A DNA stretch of 64,000 nucleotides from DAIOEK01 sp963721445 (lineage in GTDB: Bacteria; Chloroflexota; Anaerolineae; Anaerolineales; Anaerolineaceae): the NCBI GenBank assembly GCA_963721445.1, contig CAVRIZ010000007.1, positions 61,726 through 125,725 on the forward strand. The letters are read 5' to 3'. Under the pieces are notes generated by a model. It was given only the letters and a program-made list of their open reading frames with translations, ran no database searches and had not been told where the DNA came from. The translations under genes and the position numbers were made by a program. Positions within the stretch are counted from its first letter, which is position 1, and every line of letters starts with the position of its first letter. Shown piece after piece: positions 45,579 through 55,621 of the stretch.

Positions 45579-46661
45579 ATGAACGGTAGTATCGTACTAA
45601 CACTTGTGCAATTTATCCTCGTTCTTGGGTTTTTGATTTTTGCCCACGAATTTGGTCACTATATTATTGCCCGGCTCTTTAAAATTGAGGTCGAGGAATT
45701 CGGCTTTGGATTCCCACCCCGGGCAAAGAAATTATTCACCTTCAAAGGGACTGATTTCACCCTGAACTGGATACCCTTTGGCGCTTTCGTTAGACCAAAG
45801 GGTGAAAATGACCCTGGAGCGACCGGAGGATTGGCTGCCGCCAACATTTGGGTCCGATTAGCGGTCTTGCTCGGAGGTCCAGTGATGAATCTCCTGGTCG
45901 GTTTCCTTCTGTTTACCATTCTATTTTCCCGAATTGGTTCCCCTGATACAACGATCGTTCAGATAGAAGAAGTGAGCAGTGGTTCTCCGGCAGAAGTTGC
46001 GGGTATCTTGCCTGGAGATATTGTCCTCGAGATTGATGGTCAGAAAGTTACCAATATGGATGTCCTCCATCAAATGATTACCAAATCTCAAGGGATGGAA
46101 ATTTCTGTCGCTGTGAAACGGGGATCGGATATGCTGCAATTACGTATGACACCCAGACAGAATCCACCAGAAGGACAGGGACCGGTCGGGATTGTGATGG
46201 GTAATCCATATAAACCGATTACACTACTGCAAGCATTGCCGATGGCAGGATTGACTACCGTTGATCTCAGTGTGCAAACTATTCTGATGCCAGTCCGCCT
46301 AATCCGGGGTGAAGTCCCTGCTGATCAGGCTCGCGTTGTCGGACCGATCGGGATATTCAGCATCTATCAGGCGGCAAATCAGCGGGATCAGGAGGCTCAA
46401 CGCTTACCAACCCGTCAACCCGCGGCAAGTGTCCTCACATTTATTGCCTATATTTCGGTTGCTCTTGGAATAACAAATCTATTACCGATCCCGGCTTTGG
46501 ATGGTGGAAGAATCCTTTTCATTATTCCCGAACTCATTTTTAGGAAGCGGGTACCGGCAAAATACGAGAATTTTGTTCACATGCTCGGATTCACAGCATT
46601 GCTTTTATTTATGGCATTTGTCACCCTCCAAGACGTGATCAATCCCATCAAAATTCCATAG
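45579..46661 (+). CDS. rseP: Site-2 intramembrane metalloprotease RseP
   Basis: 360 residues. HEFGH at 23-27 (zinc ligands and catalytic Glu) in the first helix, one PDZ domain (about 125-205, EEVSSGSPAEVAGILPGD), and NLLPIPALDGG near 300-310 with the third zinc ligand Asp. Cleaves anti-sigma factors or signal-peptide remnants within the membrane. Four helices predicted. Has AAGGATGATGA before ATG. The HEAT protein gene follows after 8 bases. Confidence 0.95.
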   Translation: MNGSIVLTLVQFILVLGFLIFAHEFGHYIIARLFKIEVEEFGFGFPPRAKKLFTFKGTDFTLNWIPFGAFVRPKGENDPGATGGLAAANIWVRLAVLLGGPVMNLLVGFLLFTILFSRIGSPDTTIVQIEEVSSGSPAEVAGILPGDIVLEIDGQKVTNMDVLHQMITKSQGMEISVAVKRGSDMLQLRMTPRQNPPEGQGPVGIVMGNPYKPITLLQALPMAGLTTVDLSVQTILMPVRLIRGEVPADQARVVGPIGIFSIYQAANQRDQEAQRLPTRQPAASVLTFIAYISVALGITNLLPIPALDGGRILFIIPELIFRKRVPAKYENFVHMLGFTALLLFMAFVTLQDVINPIKIP

Positions 46662-46669
46662 GACGTGAC

Positions 46670-47653
46670 ATGACAGAACCAATTAAAACCTCATTTCATG
46701 ATGTTCTAAACGCGCTCCAAGATCATGGAAAACTTTTTCCTGCCAAATACTTACCCAGTTTTTCAGATCTTAGCCCTGAAGAAATTGGTGCACTTGGTCA
46801 AGTTTGGCCGGCAATAATAGAGGAAAGAAAAGTAAGCCTACTCTCTGACCTTGAAAACCTGGCGGAAGCGGACACATTAACCAATTTTGAAGCGCTTGCC
46901 CGGTTTGCCCTTTCTGACAATTCCGGTGATGTCCGAGTACTTGCCATCCGCTTGCTCTGGGAATGTGAATCTCGTGATCTGATAGACCGTTTCATCCAAA
47001 TGATGCATTCTGATCCAGAAGCCCAGGTACAAGCCGCAGCAGCCTCTGCACTCGGTTCATTTGTTTACGAAGGTGAATTGGAAGAACTTCCTGCGAAGAT
47101 CCTGGATCGAATTGTGGATAATCTACTGGATGTGTATCACTCTACTCCGCAGAATCTGGTAAAACGCCACGCCCTCGAATCGCTGGGGTTTTCCAGCCGG
47201 GAGAGTGTTGAAAAGTTGATCCGGGAGATGTATCGATCTGATAAGGTCGAAGAGGTCGCAAGCGCACTTTTCGCCATGGGTCGTTCGGCTGATGATAGAT
47301 ACGAGAAAAACATCATCGCACATATCCATAACCCTTCTACATTAATTCAGTTGGAGGCTGTAAGAGCCGCAGGTGAGTTGGATATCAAATCTGTCCGGGA
47401 GGATCTGCTCGATTTGTTGGAAGATTCAGGCTTGGATGAGGAAGTTCAATATGCAGTGATCTGGTCATTATCCCAACTTGGCGGTCCAGGCATTAAAGAT
47501 AAATTTGAAGAACTCATGGATAGCGAAATTGATGATGACCTGGCGGATTTCCTTGAGAATGCGATGGACAACCTGGCTTTCAACGACGGATTGGCGGATT
47601 TCGATCTTCTGGATTTGGAAGAAAACCAGAAAACTCGCTCACGAACGGAATAA
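46670..47653 (+). CDS. HEAT-repeat protein
   Basis: 327 residues, acidic, all-helical. At least five HEAT-like repeats of about 30 residues from residue 85 (DVRVLAIRLLWECESRDLIDR, EAQVQAAAASALGSF, LVKRHALESLGFSS, EVASALFAMGRS, LIQLEAVRAAGELD, EEVQYAVIWSLSQLGG). HEAT scaffolds bind proteins or lyase partners. No catalytic motif. Lies between rseP and acylphosphatase. Confidence 0.85.
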   Translation: MTEPIKTSFHDVLNALQDHGKLFPAKYLPSFSDLSPEEIGALGQVWPAIIEERKVSLLSDLENLAEADTLTNFEALARFALSDNSGDVRVLAIRLLWECESRDLIDRFIQMMHSDPEAQVQAAAASALGSFVYEGELEELPAKILDRIVDNLLDVYHSTPQNLVKRHALESLGFSSRESVEKLIREMYRSDKVEEVASALFAMGRSADDRYEKNIIAHIHNPSTLIQLEAVRAAGELDIKSVREDLLDLLEDSGLDEEVQYAVIWSLSQLGGPGIKDKFEELMDSEIDDDLADFLENAMDNLAFNDGLADFDLLDLEENQKTRSRTE

Positions 47654-47676
47654 TTGATTTCTGTCCAAATTGGAAA

Positions 47677-47967
47677 ATGCAAAAGCAACTTCATGCAATA
47701 GTGGAAGGAAGAGTCCAGGGGGTTGGTTTCCGGTATTTTGTGGAAATGCAGGCTGTTGCACTCGACCTCACAGGTTGGGTCCGAAATCTATATTCGGGTG
47801 AAGTGGAAGTGGTGGCTGAAGGAGAAGAGATAGCACTCTCTCAATTGCTGTCACAGTTGAACCGTGGACCGTCACCTGCAAATGTTTCCCATGTAAGTGT
47901 AAATTGGTCCGATGCGACCGGTGAATTTCCAACCTTTCAAGTTCGCACAAGTTGGATCAGTGATTGA
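47677..47967 (+). CDS. acyP: Acylphosphatase
   Basis: 96 residues. GRVQGVGFRYFVEMQA near 11-26 includes the phosphate-binding loop and catalytic Arg, and GWVRNLYSGEVEV near 34-46 holds the catalytic Asn. Hydrolyses carboxyl-phosphate bonds. Small cytoplasmic enzyme. The start lacks a strong ribosome site (GGAAA). Confidence 0.93.
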   Translation: MQKQLHAIVEGRVQGVGFRYFVEMQAVALDLTGWVRNLYSGEVEVVAEGEEIALSQLLSQLNRGPSPANVSHVSVNWSDATGEFPTFQVRTSWISD

Positions 47968-48014
47968 TATACAAAAAACACGCGCTCTCATATGCTTTTC
48001 GCGTAAATAACAGG

Positions 48015-50054
48015 CTATTCCCCGGCTAATATCTGTGCTTTTTGCCACGGTGGCAGATCGGACATTTCTGCATACATCCGCTTTAATTCATAAATTTCAT
48101 CCCGCAAAGCAGCCGCCCGTTCGAACTCCAGATCCCTGGCAAGCGCTTTCATCTGTTTTTCCATTTCGGATACTACTCTGATGAATTCGGCTTTCGGCAT
48201 CATCACAGGATGCTGACCTGCTTTGTATTCGCCCCGTTTTTCCGCCACACCGCTGGCAGCGCTCAACCTGGCGGTAATATCCCGCACCTCTTTATGGATA
48301 CTGACTGGTTCGATACCTTTTAATGTATTGTAGTCTGCCTGCTTCTTCCGCCGACGGTTTGTTTCATCCAGCGCGCGATTCATCGAATCGGTGAACTTAT
48401 CCGCAAACATAATCACTTTCCCATTGACGTGGCGGGCTGCCCGACCGATGGTCTGAATTAGACTGGTATCAGATCGTAAAAATCCTTCCTTATCCGCGTC
48501 TAGGATAGCTACCAGCGAGACTTCTGGCAGATCCAATCCTTCCCGGAGCAGGTTTATTCCCACCAAAACATCGTAAATACCCATTCGCAAATCCCGCAGG
48601 ATCCCAACTCGCTCCAGGGTTTCCACTTCCGAATGAAGATAATGTACTTTGATGCCCAATTCTTCCAGGTATTTGGCAAGATCTTCTGCCATCCGTTTGG
48701 TCAGGGTAGTGACCAGTACCCGTTCACCTTGAGCGACCCGTAGGTTGATTTCCTTAACCAAATGGTCAATTTGTCCAGCGGTTGGTAAAACTTCGACTTG
48801 TGGATCGAGTAAACCAGTGGGGCGAATGATCTGCTCGACGATCTGTCCGGCTAATTTCATTTCGTAAGGTCCTGGTGTCGCTGATGTATAGATCACCCAG
48901 CCCATATGCTGCTCGAACTCACTGAATGTCAAAGGACGGTTATCCATGGCCGATGGCAACCGAAAGCCATATTCCACCAATACCCCTTTTCTGCTCTGGT
49001 CGCCGTTGTACATTCCCCGGATCTGGGGTACGGTCATATGGCTTTCATCCAAAACCAGCAGATAATCACTCGGAAGATAATCGATCAATGTCCAGGGCGC
49101 AGATCCGGGCGGACGTGCATCAATATGTCGTGAATAATTTTCGATCCCGGAACAATATCCCACCTCTCGCAACATCTCCAGGTCGTATCGACAGCGCTGC
49201 TCAATTCTCTGTGCTTCGAGCAACATGTTCTTTTCTTTGAAATAATTGATCCGTTCGGTCAATTCGCTTTCAATGTGTTGGATCGCGGATTTCAACCGTT
49301 CCTCTTCCGTGATGTAGTGCTTTGCCGGATAGATATCCAGAGTATCGAGGATGGAATATATCTCACCGGTGATGGGATGAACGTCGAGAATTCGTTCCAC
49401 TTCATCCCCAAAGAAACTAATCCGGAAAATATGATCCCTTTCGTAGGCAGGCATGATCTCAAGCGTGTCGCCGCGCACACGGAATGCGCCTGGTTTTATT
49501 TCTATATCGTTGCGTTGGTACTGGCTCTCGACAAGCTGCCGGAGTAAAGCGTTTCGGCGGTAAATTTCACCTTTAACCAGGTGGACAAGGCCTTTACCAA
49601 ATTCCTCAGGATTTCCCAGTCCATAAATACAGGAGACAGATGCCACGATGATGACATCCTTGCGACTCATCAGCGCAGTGGTAGCGGCTAATCTGAGCCG
49701 TTCAATTTCTTCGTTGATATCTGTTTCTTTCTCGATATACAGATCGCGCCTGGGGACATACGCCTCTGGTTGGTAGTAATCATAGTAGGAAACAAAGTAC
49801 TCCACAGCGTTTTCCGGGAAAAATTCCTTAAACTCCGCGTAGAGTTGCGCAGCCAGCGTCTTGTTATGCGCCATGACCAGCGTTGGTTTTTGAATTTGCT
49901 GGATGATATTCGCAATGGTGAAGGTCTTACCTGTACCGGTCGCCCCGAGCAATACCTGATGCTTAGTCCCTGCTTCAATGCCGCTTATCAATTGCTTGAT
50001 GGCTTCAGGTTGGTCACCGGTAGGCTGATATGGTGAGTGAAGTTTGAATTCCAT
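48015..50054 (-). CDS. uvrB: Excinuclease ABC subunit B
   Basis: 679 residues. Walker A GATGTGKTFT near 39-48, beta-hairpin YYDYYQPEAYVP near 92-103, helicase motif DESHMT, motif VI QTIGRAARHVNGK near 540, and the C-terminal UVR domain (about 632-667) for UvrC. Loads onto damaged DNA after UvrA in nucleotide-excision repair. mfd, which couples this repair to transcription, lies at 58.3 kb. Confidence 0.98.
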   Translation of the reverse strand: MEFKLHSPYQPTGDQPEAIKQLISGIEAGTKHQVLLGATGTGKTFTIANIIQQIQKPTLVMAHNKTLAAQLYAEFKEFFPENAVEYFVSYYDYYQPEAYVPRRDLYIEKETDINEEIERLRLAATTALMSRKDVIIVASVSCIYGLGNPEEFGKGLVHLVKGEIYRRNALLRQLVESQYQRNDIEIKPGAFRVRGDTLEIMPAYERDHIFRISFFGDEVERILDVHPITGEIYSILDTLDIYPAKHYITEEERLKSAIQHIESELTERINYFKEKNMLLEAQRIEQRCRYDLEMLREVGYCSGIENYSRHIDARPPGSAPWTLIDYLPSDYLLVLDESHMTVPQIRGMYNGDQSRKGVLVEYGFRLPSAMDNRPLTFSEFEQHMGWVIYTSATPGPYEMKLAGQIVEQIIRPTGLLDPQVEVLPTAGQIDHLVKEINLRVAQGERVLVTTLTKRMAEDLAKYLEELGIKVHYLHSEVETLERVGILRDLRMGIYDVLVGINLLREGLDLPEVSLVAILDADKEGFLRSDTSLIQTIGRAARHVNGKVIMFADKFTDSMNRALDETNRRRKKQADYNTLKGIEPVSIHKEVRDITARLSAASGVAEKRGEYKAGQHPVMMPKAEFIRVVSEMEKQMKALARDLEFERAAALRDEIYELKRMYAEMSDLPPWQKAQILAGE

Positions 50055-50236
50055 CGGTCACCTTTATTTATTGGTTAGATCCCAAAAAGGGGTGAAAACC
50101 ATAGCTAATGATCCAAAATTGCTCCAAAGGCTACATTTGACGAGGTATTTGGTAGTAGAACCCAATCATATCACGGAGTTAATTATAAGACAAATGTTCT
50201 AAGTAGTGTATTCTCGCGGGAAAGGACCAGATGAGT

Positions 50237-50242
50237 TATACT
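50237..50242 (+). promoter_or_regulatory. -10 box in leaderless position
   Basis: TATACT ending 7 bases before ATG 50250. A -35 is not obvious. Confidence 0.4.
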
Positions 50243-50249
50243 CGCATGT

Positions 50250-51143
50250 ATGACTATGCCCCCCACTATTGAGGTCCTTCTCTCAACGGATTGGAAAGAC
50301 TACGAATTGCTCGATTCCGGTGATGGTCTAAAGCTCGAACGATTTGGAAAGTTTACCTTCGTCAGACCTGAGGCGCAGGCGGTTTGGCAAAAAGGATTAC
50401 CCCGTTCTAATTGGGATAACGCGGATGCCATTTTCCAAACGACCGGAGAAGAAAATGGCGGTCATTGGCTTGCGAATACGAAATTACCAGAACGATGGAT
50501 GATAAATTACAAGGATATAAAGTGCTGGGTCCAACCAGCAGCTTCCCGCCATGTTGGGATCTTTCCAGAACAGGCCACCCATTGGGATTGGATGCATTCA
50601 TTGATTCAAACTAGTGGACATCCGGTCAAAGTACTAAATCTCTTCGGGTATACCGGGTTGGCGTCCATGTTTGCCGCTTCTGCCGGAGCACAGGTTACCC
50701 ATGTGGATGCATCCAAGAAATCTATCAGCTATGCGAAAGATAACCAAATTCTAAATGGGCTTTCCCAAAAACCAATCCGTTGGATTGTCGACGACGCATT
50801 GAAATTTACAGAACGAGAATCTCGCCGTGGCATCTTCTACGATGGGATCATTCTTGATCCACCTAAATTTGGTCGCGGACCGAAAGGCGAAGTATGGGAA
50901 TTTTTCGATCTGCTTCCTGATTTGCTCAAGGCATGCCGGGCAGTGCTTACCCCAAGACCGCTCTTCCTGCTTATGACAGCTTACGCCATTAAATCTTCAG
51001 CTTTGACGCTTCATGGTGCGATCTCAGACTTGATGTCTGAGTATTCAGGTGTGCTGAATGTTGGTGAATTAGCGTCGAAGGATACTTCTCGGGGTCATTT
51101 GATCTCTCATGCCATTTTCGCGCGCTGGTCAGGAAATAAATAG
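50250..51143 (+). CDS. Class I SAM-dependent methyltransferase (RlmK/PF10672-like)
   Basis: 297 residues. VLNLFGYTGLASMFAA near 131-146 is the SAM motif I, and ILDPPKFGRGPKGE near 207-220 the catalytic DPPxF motif typical of rRNA cytosine/guanine methylases of the RlmK/L, RlmI group. There is no PUA domain, unlike the rlmI-like gene at 9.3 kb. The target base is not predictable. The N-terminal 90 residues are a beta-rich domain specific to this group. Confidence 0.85.
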   Translation: MTMPPTIEVLLSTDWKDYELLDSGDGLKLERFGKFTFVRPEAQAVWQKGLPRSNWDNADAIFQTTGEENGGHWLANTKLPERWMINYKDIKCWVQPAASRHVGIFPEQATHWDWMHSLIQTSGHPVKVLNLFGYTGLASMFAASAGAQVTHVDASKKSISYAKDNQILNGLSQKPIRWIVDDALKFTERESRRGIFYDGIILDPPKFGRGPKGEVWEFFDLLPDLLKACRAVLTPRPLFLLMTAYAIKSSALTLHGAISDLMSEYSGVLNVGELASKDTSRGHLISHAIFARWSGNK

Positions 51144-51171
51144 CCTGAAGTTAACTTGCATCTTCAGGCTA
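51141..51171. terminator. Stem-loop between convergent genes
   Basis: TAGCCTGAAG (51141-51150), 11-base loop, CTTCAGGCTA (51162-51171). Minus strand continues TTTATTTCC, so it best suits the Agl23-like gene. Confidence 0.65.
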
Positions 51172-51189
51172 AACAAATCCAATCCTTAC

Positions 51190-54100
51190 TTACGGCAGAA
51201 CAAAATGCATGACCCGATTATTGGTGGCATCCGTCACCCAGATACCACCCGAGCTATCTGCGGCTAATCCAGACGGTAAACCAAAGCCATCACTTTCGGT
51301 GCTGTATTCTCCCCAGGTTCGAACAAATTCGCCGGTCTGAGTGAATTGAATGATCCTAAACATTTCCGGGTCTGAAATGAAAATGTTACCGTTACTACTT
51401 ACGCTCAGGAATGGTTTATTTTCCAGGGATTGACCGTTCCAACCGGAGACTTCCCATTGGTTAGTAGGCTCATATGTGGTTCCAGTCTGATCTGGGGTAA
51501 ACGCCTGTATCCGCTGGTTCCAGGTATCCGCGACATAGATAACCCCCGCTTGATCCACTCCGATTCCAACCGGTTCATCAAACTGACCTGGTTCCAATCC
51601 ATATGTTCCAAAGCTGGTGATAAGAGTACCGTCCTGATTAAATATCACTACTCGTTTATTACCGGTATCCGTGATATAAACCTTATTCTTCTCATCAACT
51701 GCAATGCCGCGAGGACCCCAGAATGCATCTGGTGTTTCACCCTGTCCGAAGACCCCCCACATCGTGATGAATTCGCCATTGGAATTGAATTTTTGAATTC
51801 GATGATTCCAGGTATCGGTTACATAAATTGACCCGTCTCCAGCAACAGCTACTCCCCATGGTTCGTTAAAAGTACCGCCTGGAGCGGCGCCTTTCGCGAT
51901 ATCGGCAAAGGAGCCCCACCCATTGATAAACTCCCCGGTTGAACTAAAATGCTGAATGCGATTGTTCCTTGAATCAGCTACATAGATCGAACCATCCGGA
52001 GCAACCGACATCCCACGCGGTGCATTGAATTGACCCGGCAGATCGCCAGCCGAACCAAAAGTGATATCAGGATTGAATGGTATTCGACCAGCTTCGTAAG
52101 GATCCACAGCCACCACTTCTGGCGTCGGTATTAAACCATAATTCCAGATCTGAGCAGCGAGGTCTTTCTTGATATACATCTTGATCCGTTCCGCTGGTTC
52201 CCAGGTCTCCGGGGTTAAATTGAGATTCCCGGTGGCTTCTGCATATTTTTTATAATCTCGATTCAACCAGATTTGAAAGATCCCTTCTCGGATATTTGGA
52301 TCGGTTATCGCATTCCGTAACCGTTCAAGCGTTACGTTAAAGTAATCCTGGTTTGGCCACCAAAGGCGTTCGTATTCGAAGCTGTAATAACCGTTTCCGA
52401 CAAGGGGTTCAATCTTGCTATAGTTGGGATTACCTACAAGGATAATGGCATCATCCCGCACTGCTTTCGATGGCTTTTCGGCAAAGTAATCGGTGTTGGT
52501 GTAGTCTCTGAAATACCACCAGTATGGGTAAAGCGAGGAATTATCATACCCGACTCGGAGAGTCTTACCACCGGTCAAACGTTGAGATATTTCCTCCACC
52601 TGTTTTAATATATCTTTAGGACCTCGAGCAGCGTGCGCGTATACCAGATATTCTTTCGCTGAGTCATAGTTTATATAATTTGCTCTGAAAGAAGCCCTGA
52701 ATGTGAGAATGGCCAATCCAACCAGGATGATCACGCCGAAGATTGAACCGCTAGAAAATCCAGGTTTTTGCTTTGATACATAATATAAAACCGCGCTGCT
52801 TCCAATAACGCACAGAATGGTCAAAATAAAGTTGGACGTAGTCGACAGTTGATCCAGTTCGTTACCGGAAAAAGGCAGAGGGACAGAATTCAGTGCGAAA
52901 ATTGCTCTCCCCAGTCCGATGACCAGTAGAATAGTCGCTGCCAGGGAAATCCATCCAAATTTTGTACTGATCAATCGAAATGGAATTTTTGTGACAACTC
53001 TGGAGTATGACCAACCAGCTAGAAGGATCATTGGCCAGGCAATATGGACGGTAAGCCAGGGCATCTTTTCGCCAGCTACCGTATAGGCAACCAGAGCCGA
53101 AACTGACCAGAAAATGAGCAGCCAAACCGGCAATTGTTCATTGATGGTCAACGGACTTTTGTCGCCTGGAAAATCGTTACTCAATGTGTATGCAGACTGA
53201 ATTTCCTCCCGGTTTGGTTTCAACCAGCGGATTGAGCTAAAGAGGATTGCCAGGATCGCACCAATCGCTGGGAGAAATTCGTAGATCGGTATTTGAATGC
53301 CTGCATAGAAATACCATGGCTGGCTGCCTCGATTAACTCCCTGTTGCTCCAACCAGTAGCCAAGCGATCCGATGATCCCGGTAAAAAATCCCTGTCCATT
53401 TGTGAATATGGTGGTGTAGAAGAACACATAAATGGCATAAAAAAGGAGGGCGGCTTTCCACCAGATATTCCGATTCCACCACAAACCTATCAGGGCGGAA
53501 ATTGCCATAATGATCGCCAGGAGAATTCCTGTTCTAAGCATACCAACGTCAGAGTAATCAAGAGGATTCCAACCCAGCAGTTTAACCGGAAATGCGGTTA
53601 ATTGTGGCAGAACCAGGGTGCCAACCAGGATCAATAGATCAAAACTGCGTTCCTCTCGAATGGTGGACAGGCCAACCCCAAGAAGAAGATAGATTCCAGC
53701 AATGATGATTCCAGCCAGAGAAAAACCGGCGAAAATTATAGGTAAAACTTTTATTGGGCTTGGAACCGAGCTGGCAGCTTGAGTCGGGATGAGCCCTTCA
53801 CCCTGAATTTCTCCAAGAGAAGCCGCCGTTTGGGCAGCCATCTCAGTGATTAATATACTGACTCCTATGGCGCATACAGCGAAGAACAAACCCATGATAA
53901 TGCCAATCAAATAGGTTCTTTTTTTTGTTGGATCTTTCCATTCCATAGCCTGTATTCTTTTAACAAAAAGTATCCCTAGAAACAACAATGCCTGAGCCGA
54001 ATAGATGAATGATGTTTCCTTGGTGATAAATTGCAGCGCAAAAACGGCTGCCAACCCATAGAGATATTTTGACCTGGGTTCTTCGAGATATCTCAGGATC

Positions 54101-54591
54101 AGGTAGAGTGTAATTACACCGAATAACGCAACAAATGATTCATTACGGGTATATCTGCCATAGAAAAGCATATAAGGGGATATAAGCATCATCAATGCAG
54201 ACAACAACGCACCAACTCTCCCCAGGTACCTTCGGTATTTCCAGACCATCCAGATGGTGGCAATCGAGAACAAAGCCGATGGCAGACGTGAAGTAAGGTC
54301 GTTATCACCAAATAGTGTATAGCTTAGGGAGATCAGGTGAAATTGCATGGGTCCATGCGTGACAGGATCGTGCCGATATCCCTGTCCCTGGAACAACTCC
54401 CAGGATGGGCGGACATGGTTGACTTCATCATGGCTCATCACTCTTTCCCCCAACATATAAAAGCGGGAAAAAACAGCCAGGATAAGGATGACAGTAAATA
54501 TGATTTTTTCTAGATCGAAGGAGTTTAACCATTTTTGAATTGGCTGATCCAGCCAGCTCAGGTGGGATGTTTCTGGTGTCATATCAGTCAT
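51190..54591 (-). CDS. Agl23-type membrane glycosyltransferase fused to NHL propeller
   Basis: 1,133 residues. The first 680 hold about 13 predicted membrane helices with GT-C features: MSHDEVNHVRPSWELF near 52-67 (catalytic Asp-Glu after helix 1), HGPMQFHL and RLPSALFS. This matches the Agl23/PMT-like family (TIGR03663). A soluble region is at about 680-850. From about 855 to the end at least five NHL repeats follow (GSIYVADSRNNRIQHFSSTG, GSIYVTDTWNHRIQKFNSNG, KVYITDTGNKRVVIFN and so on), a beta propeller that should face outside. The enzyme probably uses a lipid-linked sugar to glycosylate protein or wall polymer. Confidence 0.9.
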   Translation of the reverse strand: MTDMTPETSHLSWLDQPIQKWLNSFDLEKIIFTVILILAVFSRFYMLGERVMSHDEVNHVRPSWELFQGQGYRHDPVTHGPMQFHLISLSYTLFGDNDLTSRLPSALFSIATIWMVWKYRRYLGRVGALLSALMMLISPYMLFYGRYTRNESFVALFGVITLYLILRYLEEPRSKYLYGLAAVFALQFITKETSFIYSAQALLFLGILFVKRIQAMEWKDPTKKRTYLIGIIMGLFFAVCAIGVSILITEMAAQTAASLGEIQGEGLIPTQAASSVPSPIKVLPIIFAGFSLAGIIIAGIYLLLGVGLSTIREERSFDLLILVGTLVLPQLTAFPVKLLGWNPLDYSDVGMLRTGILLAIIMAISALIGLWWNRNIWWKAALLFYAIYVFFYTTIFTNGQGFFTGIIGSLGYWLEQQGVNRGSQPWYFYAGIQIPIYEFLPAIGAILAILFSSIRWLKPNREEIQSAYTLSNDFPGDKSPLTINEQLPVWLLIFWSVSALVAYTVAGEKMPWLTVHIAWPMILLAGWSYSRVVTKIPFRLISTKFGWISLAATILLVIGLGRAIFALNSVPLPFSGNELDQLSTTSNFILTILCVIGSSAVLYYVSKQKPGFSSGSIFGVIILVGLAILTFRASFRANYINYDSAKEYLVYAHAARGPKDILKQVEEISQRLTGGKTLRVGYDNSSLYPYWWYFRDYTNTDYFAEKPSKAVRDDAIILVGNPNYSKIEPLVGNGYYSFEYERLWWPNQDYFNVTLERLRNAITDPNIREGIFQIWLNRDYKKYAEATGNLNLTPETWEPAERIKMYIKKDLAAQIWNYGLIPTPEVVAVDPYEAGRIPFNPDITFGSAGDLPGQFNAPRGMSVAPDGSIYVADSRNNRIQHFSSTGEFINGWGSFADIAKGAAPGGTFNEPWGVAVAGDGSIYVTDTWNHRIQKFNSNGEFITMWGVFGQGETPDAFWGPRGIAVDEKNKVYITDTGNKRVVIFNQDGTLITSFGTYGLEPGQFDEPVGIGVDQAGVIYVADTWNQRIQAFTPDQTGTTYEPTNQWEVSGWNGQSLENKPFLSVSSNGNIFISDPEMFRIIQFTQTGEFVRTWGEYSTESDGFGLPSGLAADSSGGIWVTDATNNRVMHFVLP

Positions 54592-54735
54592 AGATCATTT
54601 CCTGTGGTCTTCTGAAGTGATTCACACTATTGTATCCTGTTCCAATTCAGCCTGCAAACACGGACTTAAGCCTATTGCATCGTTAATGGATAAATATCGT
54701 ATATGATAGGAATACAAAAATATTGGAGGGAAGAC

Positions 54736-55578
54736 ATGATTGATAAAATTAAGAATAGTTGGGAATTGTTTAAAACCAGCCTGAATGTATTGTTTTCTGA
54801 TAAGGAATTATTAATTTTTCCCATCCTCTCTGCGATTGGGACGATCCTGATCACCTTATCCTTTATCCTGCCCTGGATATTTGCTTCCGGTCTGGATATG
54901 GCTTTTCTGAATAAAATTCAGCCGTTTACCTACGTGGTCATGTTTCTGTTCTATGTACTTCAGTATTCGGTCGTCTTTCTGGCAAACACCGCCCTGGTCG
55001 GAGCCGCATCCATACGTCTAAATGGAGGTGATCCCACCATCAAAGACGGATTGCGGATCGCCTTCAGCCGTTTCTGGTCAATTTTTGGTTATGCCGTGAT
55101 TGCCGCAACGGTTGGTATGATCCTGAATATTCTATCGAACAAGAGCAAAGGTCTCGGGCGGATGGTTATCTCCCTGCTGGGTTTCGCCTGGACAGTGGCA
55201 ACCTATCTGGTGGTGCCTGTCCTGGCGCTCGAAGGGGTAGGACCCATCGCTGCCATCAAACGCAGTGTCCAATTATTGCGCCAGACCTGGGGTGAACAGA
55301 TCACCGGAAATCTCGGAGTCGGGGCAATCTTTACCATACTGGACTTGCTTCTTCTGGTCATTTTCATCCCATTGCTCATACTTTGCGCGGTCAACGAGCT
55401 ATGGGTAATGGCAGCCATCCTCCTGTTTGTTTTCATCACCGCCCTGATATTGTCAGGTCTATTCAAGGCAAGCCTGAATGGAATCTACACTGCAGCAGTC
55501 TATAAGTATGCAACCTCTGGTCAGACAGGAGATTACTTTGAGTCAACTTTGGTAAAGAATGCTTTTACCGCCAGGTGA
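54736..55578 (+). CDS. DUF6159-like membrane protein
   Basis: 280 residues from ATG 54736, after ATTGGAGGG. MIDKIKNSWELFKTSLNVLFSDKELLIFP is characteristic of DUF6159-like proteins. Six predicted membrane helices (about 28-50, 62-95, 115-140, 145-165, 200-225, 230-255). Function unknown. The longer open frame from 54703 lacks a ribosome site. Family call is from recall of the N-terminal pattern. Confidence 0.8.
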   Translation: MIDKIKNSWELFKTSLNVLFSDKELLIFPILSAIGTILITLSFILPWIFASGLDMAFLNKIQPFTYVVMFLFYVLQYSVVFLANTALVGAASIRLNGGDPTIKDGLRIAFSRFWSIFGYAVIAATVGMILNILSNKSKGLGRMVISLLGFAWTVATYLVVPVLALEGVGPIAAIKRSVQLLRQTWGEQITGNLGVGAIFTILDLLLLVIFIPLLILCAVNELWVMAAILLFVFITALILSGLFKASLNGIYTAAVYKYATSGQTGDYFESTLVKNAFTAR

Positions 55579-55621
55579 ATCAGAATCTGGTTGAACTCTG
55601 TACGTCGATACATAGAACTGA

